DNA of 64,000 nucleotides from UBA4416 sp040387475 (GTDB lineage: Bacteria; Bacteroidota; Bacteroidia; B-17B0; Aurantibacillaceae), in NCBI GenBank assembly GCA_040387475.1, contig JAZKDT010000018.1, positions 62,001-126,000 of the forward strand. The letters run 5' to 3'. The notes beneath the pieces are model-generated. The model was not told the DNA's origin, did not search any database, and was given only the letters and a program-made list of their open reading frames with translations. This document shows positions 17,100-25,855 of the stretch, in pieces. Position 1 is the stretch's first letter, and each line of letters opens with the position of its first letter. A program made the position numbers and the translations under genes.

Positions 17100-17115
17100 T
17101 ACCTAAATTAGGGTA
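17100..17115. promoter_or_regulatory. 7-2-7 inverted heptamer, candidate autoregulatory site
   Basis: TACCTAA-AT-TAGGGTA fits the NarL-family 7-2-7 arrangement and shares 14 of 16 bases with the site at 16351. It lies 60 bp upstream of the NarL-type regulator start, between that gene and the TonB receptor stop. Confidence 0.55.
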
Positions 17116-17147
17116 TAATCGAATGAAAGCCGGGAAACGTAAATTAT

Positions 17148-19415
17148 TTAGATCTTAAATCTTATTCCCAAAAATGTCCGAATCCCCTGGTTTGGTGCGT
17201 ACATGTATGTAGGATCAAAACTCATGGCATACGGATTTCCGGAAGTTGCAACGACTTGTCCCGCGCTGTTATATTGTACACCTTTATCAAAGGCATCAAA
17301 TGGCCTCGCAATACTATTGGCAGGGGGAGTAAAATTCAATACATTTTTAACCCCGCCATAAAATTCAAATTGTTTTACTTTTTTTGTGATCTGTAAGTTT
17401 TGAATACTCCACCAGGGCGAATACTCTTTTCTCGGATCAAGCGGGCCCAGTAATGGCAAACGCATCGGACTGTAAATATTTCCTGTATAATCAAAGCTTA
17501 AACCGGCTTTTTTCCATTCGTAGCTTACCGTCCATGTGCCGGTAAAATTTTCAGTTAGTATTTGTTTCGCTCTTACGCTGTTCTCTACTTTATAGTTATC
17601 CATATACGTACCGCCGATCAAAAATTTAACCGGTATATTTTTAAATACCAGGTCAACGTTTGCGCTCAGGCCTTGCGAAATCGCATATCCATTAAGATTA
17701 TTAAAATAAATTTTATTAGGGTCGCTGTCGTAATCGGCAATGATGCGATTGCTGAAACGCGTGTAAAATAAAGACATATCAATACCCAGGAAAAATTTAT
17801 CTCTATAGAATTTGGTTACATAATTCAAATTCATATTAACACTTTGTTCGGGTTGTAAATTTCCAAGCACTACGACTTCCCTTGATCCCGTTAAAGCGGC
17901 GTGATCTTCACTAAATACATTGGCCACACGGTATCCGGTTCCTGCGTTTAGTCGCAAAATATTTGAAGCGTTCAACATCCATTTATAGGCGAAACGTGGT
18001 GTATATATATTACCATGCTGTTCGTTATAATCGTATCGGAAACCCACTAATAATTTATGATTGCAATTAAAAGCAATTTCATCTTGTAAAAAAACTCCGG
18101 GTAAAGCAACATTGCTGGGCCGGTTCTTTGGAATACTGTCATTGCTTTGCGTGATCACTGTATTATCATCATACCAGGTGTATCGGTAAGCGGCTCCAAT
18201 CAATACCGAATGCTTCTTCAATTCTTTTTCCCAGTACAATTGGTGAAACATGATCTGTTGCTTCGCATAAAATTTAATAATGCCATAGTACGAATTTTGA
18301 TCATGGTTGTTAAATGACACGTTATAAAAAATACGTTCTTTCATGGGCAATTGATACTTTCCTATAATCTCATAACGTCCCGTAAAAATACTCTCTCCGT
18401 AAACACTGTCTGTTCCTCGCCAATTCTTATTCCATTTCATGTCTCCGCCCCATCGGTCTTCATAAAAATAACGCACCGCCAACGATAGTTCCCTGTTGTC
18501 ATTTCGCGTAACATTTAATTTATTAAATACAGAGATCCTGTGTTGCAAAGTCACATCCGTAAAACCGTCGTTGTTATGATCTACGGGGCTTTGATAATTG
18601 TAATAGTTGATCCCTAACAAAGAATTTACCTTTTTACCCAAATGGTATTTTACACCCGCATCCACGTTATACTCCTGATAGGAAGTAGCCATTACATCCA
18701 GCGACAATTTATCAGCTGTAGCCGTTTTTTTGGTAATGATATTAATGAGGCCACCTACTGCTTCACTACCATATAAAGAAGACGCGGGACCCTTTACAAT
18801 TTCAATGCGCTCTACCAAACTATTAGGAATTCCTGATAAACCGTATACCGACGACAAACCACTTACAATGGGCATCCCATCAATCATGATCATCGTATAG
18901 GGACCCTCAAGTCCATTGATGTGAATATCGCCGGTATTACAAACATTGCAATTTAATTGCGGACGCACGCCGTTTACATTTTGAAGGGCATCAAAAATAT
19001 TGGGTGTTGGATTCTTTTTAAAAAACTGGGGTGTGTAAATTTCTACGGGCACCGGGCTTTCCAGTTTGGAAACTTCTTTCATCGTTCCAGAAACCACCAC
19101 TTCATCTAAACCTAAAGCATCTGCCATTAAACTAACATTCAATGTTAATGTTTCGTCTTCCTTAAGTGTAACCGACTTTTCATAAGACCGATAGCCAATT
19201 CCTGACACTCTTAGAATATATTTACCCGGCTTTATCCCAGTCATCCGGTAAAAACCTTTTTCATCGGTACTCACGCCTGCATTTGTTCCGATAAGTCCTA
19301 CGCTTGCAAAACCAACCACATTGGTATCTGATTTCACGAAGCCCTTTACTACTGCGTTTTGCGCCAGGCTGATTGTGACCGAGCACAAAAATAGGATTAG
19401 TAAACGGATATTCAT
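17148..19415 (-). CDS. TonB-dependent outer membrane receptor
   Basis: A 755-aa receptor. The start is placed at the Met of MNIRLLILFLCSVTISLAQ, a good signal peptide; an upstream TTG in frame would add seven residues. A carboxypeptidase-regulatory-like domain covers about residues 20-105 (GFYRMTGIKPGKYILRVSGIGYRSYEKS), then the plug (PNIFDALQNVNGVRPQ; GSEAVGGLINIITKK) and a 22-strand barrel ending GIRTFLGIRFKI. The plug contains NCNVCNTGDIHINGLEGPYTMIMIDG, typical of metal/haem-type receptors. It is divergent from the DtxR regulator, and the operator between them suggests metal control. Confidence 0.93.
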   Translation of the reverse strand: MNIRLLILFLCSVTISLAQNAVVKGFVKSDTNVVGFASVGLIGTNAGVSTDEKGFYRMTGIKPGKYILRVSGIGYRSYEKSVTLKEDETLTLNVSLMADALGLDEVVVSGTMKEVSKLESPVPVEIYTPQFFKKNPTPNIFDALQNVNGVRPQLNCNVCNTGDIHINGLEGPYTMIMIDGMPIVSGLSSVYGLSGIPNSLVERIEIVKGPASSLYGSEAVGGLINIITKKTATADKLSLDVMATSYQEYNVDAGVKYHLGKKVNSLLGINYYNYQSPVDHNNDGFTDVTLQHRISVFNKLNVTRNDNRELSLAVRYFYEDRWGGDMKWNKNWRGTDSVYGESIFTGRYEIIGKYQLPMKERIFYNVSFNNHDQNSYYGIIKFYAKQQIMFHQLYWEKELKKHSVLIGAAYRYTWYDDNTVITQSNDSIPKNRPSNVALPGVFLQDEIAFNCNHKLLVGFRYDYNEQHGNIYTPRFAYKWMLNASNILRLNAGTGYRVANVFSEDHAALTGSREVVVLGNLQPEQSVNMNLNYVTKFYRDKFFLGIDMSLFYTRFSNRIIADYDSDPNKIYFNNLNGYAISQGLSANVDLVFKNIPVKFLIGGTYMDNYKVENSVRAKQILTENFTGTWTVSYEWKKAGLSFDYTGNIYSPMRLPLLGPLDPRKEYSPWWSIQNLQITKKVKQFEFYGGVKNVLNFTPPANSIARPFDAFDKGVQYNSAGQVVATSGNPYAMSFDPTYMYAPNQGIRTFLGIRFKI

Positions 19416-19460
19416 CAGTAATGTAATTATATACAAAGGTGTTCACAATTCATATAGTTT

Positions 19461-19495
19461 AAATTATTATTTTTGGCGTACCAAAAAAATAATTT
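19461..19495. promoter_or_regulatory. Dyad operator between the TonB receptor and DtxR-family genes
   Basis: The left arm AAATTATTATTTTTGG (19461-19476) and right arm CCAAAAAAATAATTT (19481-19495) flank CGTA. The core TTTTTGG-CGTA-CCAAAAA is perfectly symmetric over 7 bp each side. The site abuts the DtxR-family start at 19496 and overlaps a TATTTTTG element matching TAnnTTTG. It resembles metalloregulator boxes of the DtxR/MntR type and would suit autoregulation plus control of the divergent receptor. Confidence 0.6.
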
Positions 19496-20152
19496 ATGCA
19501 GTCTGAAACTATAGAAAACTATTTAAAAACGATTTACCATCTTTCTTCAGGAAATTCGGCTATCGTTAACAACAAACAATTAGCGGATAAGCTTCATGTC
19601 ATTCCTGCTACGGTAACAGAGGCGGTGAAGAAACTGCACGACTTAAAACTGGTAGTATATGAAAAATCTTACGGAACCCGGTTAACGTCAGCGGGGTCTA
19701 AAATGGCTCTAACCATCGTCCGTCGCCATCGAATCTGGGAAACCTATCTTGCTAATGAACTGGGTTTTGGTTGGGATGAAGTACATGAGATCGCTGAAGA
19801 GCTGGAGCATATCAAAAATGACAAGCTCATTAAAAAACTATCCGAAAAATTAGGCCACCCCAATTTTGATCCACACGGAGATCCTATTCCCGATGAAAAA
19901 GGAAAGATCCAGAAAAGTAATTTCATTAAATTGTCGGAAGCAAAACCCAAAGGCGCGTATAAAGTCATGGGCGTTACAGATCATTCAACCGCTTTTTTAA
20001 AATACCTCGAGAAGCACCAACTCATTATTGGTGCCGGCATCATCATCAAAACGATTGAGGAGTTTGACAACTCGATAATTTTGGTATGTCAGAAAAAAGA
20101 AGTGAGTATTAGTCCCAAAGCCGCTGAGTGTATTATTGTGGAGATGCTTTAA
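19496..20152 (+). CDS. DtxR/MntR family metal-dependent transcriptional regulator
   Basis: A 218-aa protein with the three-part DtxR layout: winged helix (residues 1-65, with SAIVNNKQLADKLHVIPATVTEAVKKLHDLKLV), metal-binding/dimerisation domain (about 66-140, with the helix WDEVHEIAEELEHI and GHPNFDPHGDPIPD), and a C-terminal FeoA/SH3-like domain (about 150-216). Conserved His and Glu ligands are present. Family members repress metal-uptake genes when bound to iron or manganese. A dyad operator sits directly in front of its start. Confidence 0.93.
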   Translation: MQSETIENYLKTIYHLSSGNSAIVNNKQLADKLHVIPATVTEAVKKLHDLKLVVYEKSYGTRLTSAGSKMALTIVRRHRIWETYLANELGFGWDEVHEIAEELEHIKNDKLIKKLSEKLGHPNFDPHGDPIPDEKGKIQKSNFIKLSEAKPKGAYKVMGVTDHSTAFLKYLEKHQLIIGAGIIIKTIEEFDNSIILVCQKKEVSISPKAAECIIVEML

Positions 20153-20160
20153 ATAACCGT

Positions 20161-20217
20161 GGCTTCGGCTCCGCTCAGCCAACGCTTGAAACCCTTACAC
20201 TGAGCGGAGTCGAAGTG
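20161..20217. repeat. Interspersed hairpin repeat (R4), possible bidirectional terminator
   Basis: The arms GGCTTCGGCTCCGCTCAG (20161-20178) and CTGAGCGGAGTCGAAGTG (20200-20217) pair at 15 of 18 positions, with a 21-nt loop. It lies between the convergent DtxR and DUF71 genes, so it may end both transcripts. The TGAGCGGAGTCGAAG core is a familiar dispersed palindrome in bacterial genomes. Confidence 0.65.
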
Positions 20218-20225
20218 ATCGGCAA

Positions 20226-20936
20226 TTAAACTAAATCAACAAACCAAAAACCTTTGGTTATTACATTTGATGAACACACATCATCGGTTATCTTTATCTC
20301 AAGAGGTTTGTAAATTTTTTCTCCTATTGTAAATTCGATCTTCTTTTTAAAAATAGGTCCTGCATAACAAAAGGTATGATACTCGCCATTCTCGCCGCAG
20401 CGATCAACATTGTTTGGTAATTCTTTAATAAAAGTTTCATCTATTTCTTTTCCAACCCAGTTTTCATTCAAATAGCCGTCATTCACGCAACAGGTAATGG
20501 TTTTAAATCCTTTGGATATAAAATCTTTTATAAGCTCAGTTGTATCTATCTTCCATAAAGGAAATACAGCTTTCATATCCACCTTTGCCATGTTGTTCTC
20601 ACGATAAGCCCGCAAATCTTCTAAAAAAATATCTCCAAAAATGACATGTTCTATCCCTTCCGATTTTGCCTTAAGCAATAAAGTTTCCATTTGCTGTTCG
20701 TATTCATCATTGGTGCCCTCGCTTACCATTACTTTTAATAACGAAATGCCAATAGACTCTGCCTGCTTATCCAATAACTCCTCGCGCACGCCATGCATCG
20801 ACACGCGTTTGAAATTGGCGTTAACGGTGGTTAACAAATAAGATACTTCGAATTGGTCTTCCAATAATACTTTATGCAAACAGTAAGAAGAGTCTTTACC
20901 TCCACTCCAACTAAATATAGCTTTTGGTTTTGTCAT
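20226..20936 (-). CDS. DUF71 / diphthine-ammonia ligase-like ATP pyrophosphatase
   Basis: A 236-aa protein with the N-type ATP pyrophosphatase P-loop SWSGGKDSSYCLH at residues 9-21. The family motifs EGTNDEYEQQ, HVIFGDIFLEDLRAYRE and the late CGENGEYHTFCYAGPIF are all present. Eukaryotic relatives (Dph6) amidate diphthine on EF-2. Bacteria lack diphthamide, so the bacterial substrate is unknown, possibly cofactor-related. No operon partner is visible. Confidence 0.88.
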   Translation of the reverse strand: MTKPKAIFSWSGGKDSSYCLHKVLLEDQFEVSYLLTTVNANFKRVSMHGVREELLDKQAESIGISLLKVMVSEGTNDEYEQQMETLLLKAKSEGIEHVIFGDIFLEDLRAYRENNMAKVDMKAVFPLWKIDTTELIKDFISKGFKTITCCVNDGYLNENWVGKEIDETFIKELPNNVDRCGENGEYHTFCYAGPIFKKKIEFTIGEKIYKPLEIKITDDVCSSNVITKGFWFVDLV

Positions 20937-20963
20937 GGATACAAAAGTAATATTTTATTATTA

Positions 20964-21070
20964 GGGCGTGCTCCGCCAGCTGGCGGATACGGGCTATCGG
21001 CACTCGCTTTTTCATTTGCCTTGCAGGACAAATAAAAAGAGCTCAGACAAATGCCTCCATCCCTCACGCG
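20964..21070 (-). repeat. Interspersed repeat R1, copy A
   Basis: On the minus strand it runs from the CGCGTGAGGGATGGAG end to the CACGCCC end. It shares the GAGGGATG start, a T-rich/A-rich loop and the GCCCG...GGGC end with four other copies in the window. It faces copy B in inverted orientation 53 bp away. Confidence 0.65.
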
Positions 21071-21123
21071 AAGCTTGCATTTCAATATCCGGAGTTTACA
21101 CTTCGAATTTTGCCATAAGCCCC

Positions 21124-21209
21124 GCGCGAGGGATGCAAACGAAAATCCTTTTTTTTTAACAAAAAAAAGTTTGTGTGACAGCCCGGTTCGGCTCCCGCCG
21201 AACGGGCCC
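21124..21209 (+). repeat. Interspersed repeat R1, copy B
   Basis: It begins GCGCGAGGGATGCAAACG, continues AAAATCC plus a T-run and matching A-run, then GACAGCCCGG, and ends in a strong hairpin GTTCGGC-TCC-GCCGAAC. The layout matches copies C and E. Confidence 0.7.
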
Positions 21210-21233
21210 TAAAATTAAAAAAATGTAAAATAA

Positions 21234-21264
21234 AAGCCCGAATACTATTAATGTATCCGGGCTT
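21234..21264 (-). terminator. Intrinsic terminator of the DUF4139 gene
   Basis: A 12-bp stem with one mismatch (AAGCCCGAATAC at 21234-21245 with GTATCCGGGCTT at 21253-21264) encloses a 7-nt loop. On the minus strand it is followed by TTTATTTTACATTTTTTT. It lies 36 bp after the stop of the minus-strand gene. Confidence 0.85.
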
Positions 21265-21299
21265 CTTATTGTTACAACTACTACCTTTGCAACAAATTA

Positions 21300-22976
21300 T
21301 CAATTACTTGCAACAGCCATGTATTTAGGCGCTTTAACCTGGTACATTAAAGTTATTTTTTTACTATCCTTTGCCTGTATAGTTGAGCGCCATTTTAAAA
21401 TACCGGTTACTTCGTCGTATTTCGCACCGGAAATTTCTTTACGATCAATCGTGACTGTTTTATCCTGAGCCAATGGAAGTTGATCTTCCACTTCAATTTC
21501 GATTTTTGTATTGCGTGAATTTTTCATGGTGATTTCGTAAGTATACTGGTGCAAAATATCGTTATCCAACACTTTCTGAGAACATTTTTCTTTGATCTTC
21601 TGGCGTTTGATGGCGATATTCTTATCAATACCTAACGCCAACTGGATCGTATCTTCGGTTCCACCGGGAGTTAAATTGGTGGCACCAACATAAGAGCCAT
21701 CGAAATAGATTGATGCCTGGCCGCCCATGGTAATGGCATCCTCCCAATCAGATAACACAGCCGTTAAATAAACGTTGTTATTTAATTTTGGAATGGCTTT
21801 GTAACGGTATGTTGTTTTTAGATCTTTCACCATAATGGCAGCAAAATGCTCTTTACCATCGGACGGAATGTTATAGTTTAATTTGATCTCGTATTCTGTT
21901 TCAATAACATTTTCGCTTACACTCGTATAATCATACGCGCTTTGTGCTGTAACCATATATTGAGATTCTTCCAAATCTATATCCTCAGCCTTTTTCTTTT
22001 CAGAAGCAACTGCTCCTGAAGCGGGAGACGACAGTTTCATATCCTTATTATTGTATGCTTTAACCGGATTGTAACCCAAATACCAGGGTGATAAGGCAGG
22101 AATGTTATAGGAACGATTGGGATTAGCGGTTGAAAGCACCAACTTCACATTTCCCCAATCAATGCCTGATTGCTGGTGGATTTGTGCTTTGTAGGTCAGT
22201 TTTACATTTTGATCGCTTGACATAGCACGCAGATCATACGAAGGTGTCCAGCCAGCATTGGCGATGTAATAGTTTAAATTAACGGTAGCTTGCGTTGCCT
22301 GATCGGCAATAACGTGCACTAAAATCCTGTAATCTACCTGCTCCACTTCGCCGGTATTATTTTGATTGGTTAATTCGCGACTCACATTGACGATGCGGTC
22401 GTTTAAAGCGATCTTCTTTGCCTCAATTTTTTCGCGCTCACGTTTTAATTTTAATTGCTCGGCATTGATGTTGTATAATTTATCCCTCAGGTAAGTTAAC
22501 CCGTCTTTTAAAGAAGCAATGCTGTCACGCTTGGATTGGCCTTTGTATAAACTATAATTCAATAATACATTTTTTTCGGTTGTCAATGCTTCACTTTTAT
22601 AAGCGATATCTTCCAGCAAATAATTCAATTCCTGTAAACTATCATTCACCTGTTTCAATAATTTTTTGTAACGTACATCGCCGTTCAGCTTTGCTTTATC
22701 CAGTTCTGGATAATGCACTTCGTGTTGCACGTCGGCAATGATAAAATTGCCATTTCCTGAAGCTTGTATAGCAGCAGTGTTGATGCAATTCTCCAGGCCA
22801 GAAAAGATGATTGTGTTTTGCCCGGCCGCTAAACTAACGGGGCTGCTGCGGTGAACCTGCGCGCCTTGTGTGAATACAATTATTTTTTCGGGTTTTGATT
22901 TAATTGTTTTTTCTGTTTCTGTAGCGTTTGCTTTAACTATCGTTAGGCATAAGGCAAAGATTAATATAGTTTTCAT
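21300..22976 (-). CDS. DUF4139 / MuiA-like family secreted protein
   Basis: A 558-aa protein with a signal peptide (residues 1-18). The N-terminal DUF4140 domain has VFTQGAQVHRSSPVSLAAGQNTIIFSGLE. A coiled-coil segment (about 90-190) separates it from the C-terminal DUF4139 beta-rich domain (about 205-555), with NAGWTPSYDLRA, SGIDWGNVKLVLSTANP and ATNLTPGGTEDTIQLALGID. The family is named for mucoidy inhibitor A; molecular function is unknown. The length is typical and nothing suggests truncation. Confidence 0.87.
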   Translation of the reverse strand: MKTILIFALCLTIVKANATETEKTIKSKPEKIIVFTQGAQVHRSSPVSLAAGQNTIIFSGLENCINTAAIQASGNGNFIIADVQHEVHYPELDKAKLNGDVRYKKLLKQVNDSLQELNYLLEDIAYKSEALTTEKNVLLNYSLYKGQSKRDSIASLKDGLTYLRDKLYNINAEQLKLKREREKIEAKKIALNDRIVNVSRELTNQNNTGEVEQVDYRILVHVIADQATQATVNLNYYIANAGWTPSYDLRAMSSDQNVKLTYKAQIHQQSGIDWGNVKLVLSTANPNRSYNIPALSPWYLGYNPVKAYNNKDMKLSSPASGAVASEKKKAEDIDLEESQYMVTAQSAYDYTSVSENVIETEYEIKLNYNIPSDGKEHFAAIMVKDLKTTYRYKAIPKLNNNVYLTAVLSDWEDAITMGGQASIYFDGSYVGATNLTPGGTEDTIQLALGIDKNIAIKRQKIKEKCSQKVLDNDILHQYTYEITMKNSRNTKIEIEVEDQLPLAQDKTVTIDRKEISGAKYDEVTGILKWRSTIQAKDSKKITLMYQVKAPKYMAVASN

Positions 22977-23078
22977 GGTAATTTTTTTAAGGATTTACAT
23001 TGGGATGTAGATCTCTTTTAAATTCCATAAATATTTTTTCTTTCTTACATTACTTTTTTTCTTAGTCAAAATTCTCTT

Positions 23079-23240
23079 TTTACTTTTTGACGCCAAAAAG
23101 TAAACAAAAAGCTTTATGATTTTGTGATAGGTAATTCCCGCGCGAAGGAACGCTGGACCGCTGCTAAAACAGTTTCCGCCTTGATGCTGTGCGTATCAAG
23201 ACATCACTATTTTACAGCTATTGCTGCACAAAATCATAGT
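23079..23240. repeat. Putative interspersed element R3 with inverted ends
   Basis: It starts with TTTTTGACGCCAAAAAGTAA, a common Bacteroidota intergenic motif, and contains an 11-bp inverted repeat, ATGATTTTGTG (23116-23126) and CACAAAATCAT (23227-23237), about 100 bp apart. Only one full copy is in the window, so calling it a repeat rests on motif recognition. Confidence 0.4.
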
Positions 23241-23312
23241 CTAACATTTGGGCTTTTACTGTTCTCAGTAGATATAAATGTGAGAACTTAAAATTCAATC
23301 TTACCTTACACT

Positions 23313-23407
23313 CGCGTGAGGGATGCGAACGGAAATCCTTTGCCTGCCTCTTGCAAAGATTGCAGTGGGTCAGCCCGACGGTGCCTGTTCTCTGCGCCGG
23401 CACGCCC
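23313..23407 (+). repeat. Interspersed repeat R1, copy C
   Basis: It runs CGCGTGAGGGATGCG-AACGGAAATCC, loop, AAAGATTGCAGTGGG, CAGCCCGACGG, and ends CGCCGGCACGCCC. It is followed 29 bp later by an R2 copy in minus orientation. Confidence 0.7.
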
Positions 23408-23435
23408 AAATAAAAAAATGAATAAATTAAATCTA

Positions 23436-23490
23436 AAAAGTTTTCGATACATTTTTTGCAAAGAGACAGCAAAAAACACTCGAACTGACA
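23436..23490 (-). repeat. Interspersed hairpin repeat R2, copy C
   Basis: Read on the minus strand it is TGTCAGTTCGAGTG, T-run, GCTG, loop, GCAAAAAATG, TATCGAAAAC. It matches copy D (27646-27699) nearly base for base and forms the same hairpin. Confidence 0.75.
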
Positions 23491-23495
23491 ATGAA

Positions 23496-24113
23496 TTACC
23501 TCGTTAAGCTATTGTTATAAGGAATGCGGTTAACAATAGAACGTCCCAGGGTAACTTCATCGGTATACTCTAACTCATCGCCTACGGCTATACCACGGGC
23601 GATGGCTGATAAGGTTAAATTATATTGCGCCAGTTTTTTAAAGATAAAAAAACTGGTGGTCTCACCTTCCATGGTAGCATTAAGTGCTAATATAATTTCG
23701 GTCACATCTTGCCTGGCTACTTTTTCAACTAACGAATCAATGGTTAAGTTACTGGGACCAATACCTTCCATGGGCGAAATCAATCCTCCTAATACATGGT
23801 ATACACCTTTATACAAGCCCGTGTTTTCAATAGCCATGACATCGCGGTAATCCTGAACTACACACACTACTTTTTGATTCCGGATAGGATTTGCGCACAC
23901 GTCACAAATATCATGATCTGAAATAGTATGGCAGTTTTTGCAAAACTTAAGATCATGCTTTAAGGCTTTTAAAACATCCGCAAAATTGGTGATCTCTTGT
24001 GTGTCCTGCTTAATTAAATGCAACACGTAACGCAGCGCTGATTTTTTACCAACGCCCGGAAGACCAGAAAAATGAGCTACTGCCTGTTCTATTAATTTTG
24101 ATGAAAATTCCAT
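23496..24113 (-). CDS. recR: Recombination protein RecR
   Basis: A 205-aa protein of standard RecR length. It has the helix-hairpin-helix LPGVGKKSALRYVLHLI (about residues 18-34), the C4 zinc finger CKNCHTISDHDICDVC (about 57-72), and a TOPRIM domain (about 80-175: VCVVQDYRDVMAIENTGLYKGVYHVLGG, EIILALNATMEGE). RecR acts with RecO/RecF to load RecA at gaps. The C-terminal DEVTLGRSIVNR is typical. It is separated from the upstream TPR/PD40 gene by 30 bp. Confidence 0.97.
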   Translation of the reverse strand: MEFSSKLIEQAVAHFSGLPGVGKKSALRYVLHLIKQDTQEITNFADVLKALKHDLKFCKNCHTISDHDICDVCANPIRNQKVVCVVQDYRDVMAIENTGLYKGVYHVLGGLISPMEGIGPSNLTIDSLVEKVARQDVTEIILALNATMEGETTSFFIFKKLAQYNLTLSAIARGIAVGDELEYTDEVTLGRSIVNRIPYNNSLTR

Positions 24114-24143
24114 TTATAAACAAGGACAAAGGTACAATGAAAT

Positions 24144-25706
24144 TTACTTCGTTAATTCGATATTCAAATTTATTTCGGCCTGGTAAGAAACCTTGTCGAA
24201 CACCTCAATATTTTTAGTTACCGGTTTATAACCAGGCGCATCAATGCTCATCTGGTATTTACCGGGAGGTAAAATAACCACAAAACGGCCGGTTGATGGA
24301 TTTGGCAAATAATTCCCTACTAATTGCCTGGTAATATTGTCGTTTACCGAAATAAAACAATCGGCGTAGTTAATGTCTGAACCATCTTTTGCACTAAAAC
24401 CACCAATAACAACCGAGTAATCACTTTCTACCTCGTTAAAAGTAACCCGGTAAATATCAAAATCACCCTGGCCGGCATTTTTGGCAGAAGCAATGTAGCC
24501 ATATTTACCATTTTTGGAGATACGGAAATTCATATCATCATCGGTGGTATTAATGGGATAACCCATGTTTTTAGGACTTGAGAATGTGTTTGCTGTCTCG
24601 TCGAAATTTGACTTAAAGATATCGTAACCACCCATACTGGTGTGACCTTTGGAAGAGAAGTATAAGATTTTTCCATCAGGTGAAATATTCGGAAAATCCT
24701 CATCGTAGGGTGTATTAATGGTTGATCCGGCATTCATCGGCTCCGACCATTTTTTACCAATTTTTTTACAAATGTAAATATCTGTTCCACCCAAACCACC
24801 TTTGCGGCTACTGGCAAAATATAAGGTATTCCCGTCAGATGAAATAGAAGCAGCGATTTCGTCGCCACCTGAATTTATCTTAGCATCCAGCTTCTCTGGT
24901 TTACCATAAGCTCCTTGCGCATCCAGCTTACTGATAAAGATATTTCCTTTTCCTAAACCTTCGGGCGTAAATAATAAAACGGTCTCACCATTTTCGCTTA
25001 ACCCAATGACTTCGGTTCCGGCATTACCGGCATTAATAGGTGCTCCAACAGGGCTTGCTTTCATATACTCGCCATTAACTACCCGCGATATATAGATGGA
25101 ATTAACGTAATTCCCGTTCTCCATTTTCTCCGCATTTTTTTCGGGGCGTTTGGTATTGTATAAAATAAAAGATTCGTTGGAAGTTACAAAAGGGTAATAA
25201 TCGCTGTATTCTGAATTAATATTGGTACCGAGATTCTGGAACATGACATCTACCGGAAATTTCATTAATTCTTTGGCATTAATACAGTGCTGGATCTGAA
25301 GATCAGCATCTACCAGGTTAAATACGGTTCCTTTAGCATCAGCTTTAAATTTTTTGAAAGCGATGATGGCATCATCAAAACGATTAGCATATTGATAGGC
25401 ACGTCCCAGTAAATAATCGGCATTAGGGTCATGTTTGTCTTTACGGGTTACAATTTCAAGGTATGGCACTGCCTTTCCTTTATTCATACTATTATTTAAG
25501 TAACATACTCCTACATTGTAGTTATAGGATTCATTTCTTGGATCTTCATTCAGCAATTGTAAAAAGTCGCCCAGGGCATCCTCGTAATTACCAACTTTCA
25601 TTTTACCAGCAGCGCCTTCCGGCGTTACTTTGGTCAATCCATCCTCCTGTGCAAAAGCCATCGAAGTGATCCCGCTCAATAAAAGTACAATTAACTGTTT
25701 TCTCAT
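24144..25706 (-). CDS. TPR and PD40 (WD40-like propeller) envelope protein, paralogue
   Basis: A 520-aa exported protein with signal peptide MRKQLIVLLLSGITSMAFAQ. TPR helices (about residues 25-140) include YNYNVGVCYLNNSMNKGKAVPYLE. PD40 propeller blades follow (about 170-440: VTSNESFILYNTKRPE, ISSDGNTLYFASSRKGGLGGTDIYI, ISPDGKILYFSSKGHTSMGGYDIF). The C-terminal beta-sandwich contains LPPGKYQMSIDAPGYKPVTK. It lacks an OmpA domain, exactly like its paralogue at 8118-9659, and shares the block NINSEYSDYYPFVT with it. Likely an envelope scaffold; the role is inferred. Confidence 0.85.
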   Translation of the reverse strand: MRKQLIVLLLSGITSMAFAQEDGLTKVTPEGAAGKMKVGNYEDALGDFLQLLNEDPRNESYNYNVGVCYLNNSMNKGKAVPYLEIVTRKDKHDPNADYLLGRAYQYANRFDDAIIAFKKFKADAKGTVFNLVDADLQIQHCINAKELMKFPVDVMFQNLGTNINSEYSDYYPFVTSNESFILYNTKRPEKNAEKMENGNYVNSIYISRVVNGEYMKASPVGAPINAGNAGTEVIGLSENGETVLLFTPEGLGKGNIFISKLDAQGAYGKPEKLDAKINSGGDEIAASISSDGNTLYFASSRKGGLGGTDIYICKKIGKKWSEPMNAGSTINTPYDEDFPNISPDGKILYFSSKGHTSMGGYDIFKSNFDETANTFSSPKNMGYPINTTDDDMNFRISKNGKYGYIASAKNAGQGDFDIYRVTFNEVESDYSVVIGGFSAKDGSDINYADCFISVNDNITRQLVGNYLPNPSTGRFVVILPPGKYQMSIDAPGYKPVTKNIEVFDKVSYQAEINLNIELTK

Positions 25707-25855
25707 TTTTTCAGTAATAGTTTAAATAATAGAACACTAATTTATACAATTTGTGAGAATTGACACACTAATGTGAAAAACTGTTTAAATAGTTTGAGAA
25801 AAACGCCCTGTATTTGACTAATATTGATACATAAGTACCCTTAAACTCAAAACCA

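Larger units (their letters stand above)
20937..21299. other. Intergenic region with two R1 repeats and a terminator
   Basis: This 363-bp stretch contains R1 copy A (minus orientation, 20964-21070), R1 copy B (plus, 21124-21209) and the terminator of the DUF4139 gene (21234-21264). No gene was found in it. Confidence 0.7.
22977..23495. other. 519-bp intergenic region made of interspersed repeats
   Basis: Between the DUF4139 and recR genes. It holds ACTTTTTTTCTTAGTCAAAA (23052-23071), whose reverse complement recurs near 36747; element R3 (23079-23240); R1 copy C (23313-23407); and R2 copy C (23436-23490). No credible gene is present. Confidence 0.7.

Noticed and set aside
17562..17771. Open frames inside the TonB receptor gene on the opposite strand
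   Set aside because: They lie wholly within a strongly supported receptor gene and lack start signals or family features.
21282..21289. TACCTTTG as a plus-strand promoter element
   Set aside because: The sequence matches TAnnTTTG but no plus-strand gene follows and no -33 box is present.
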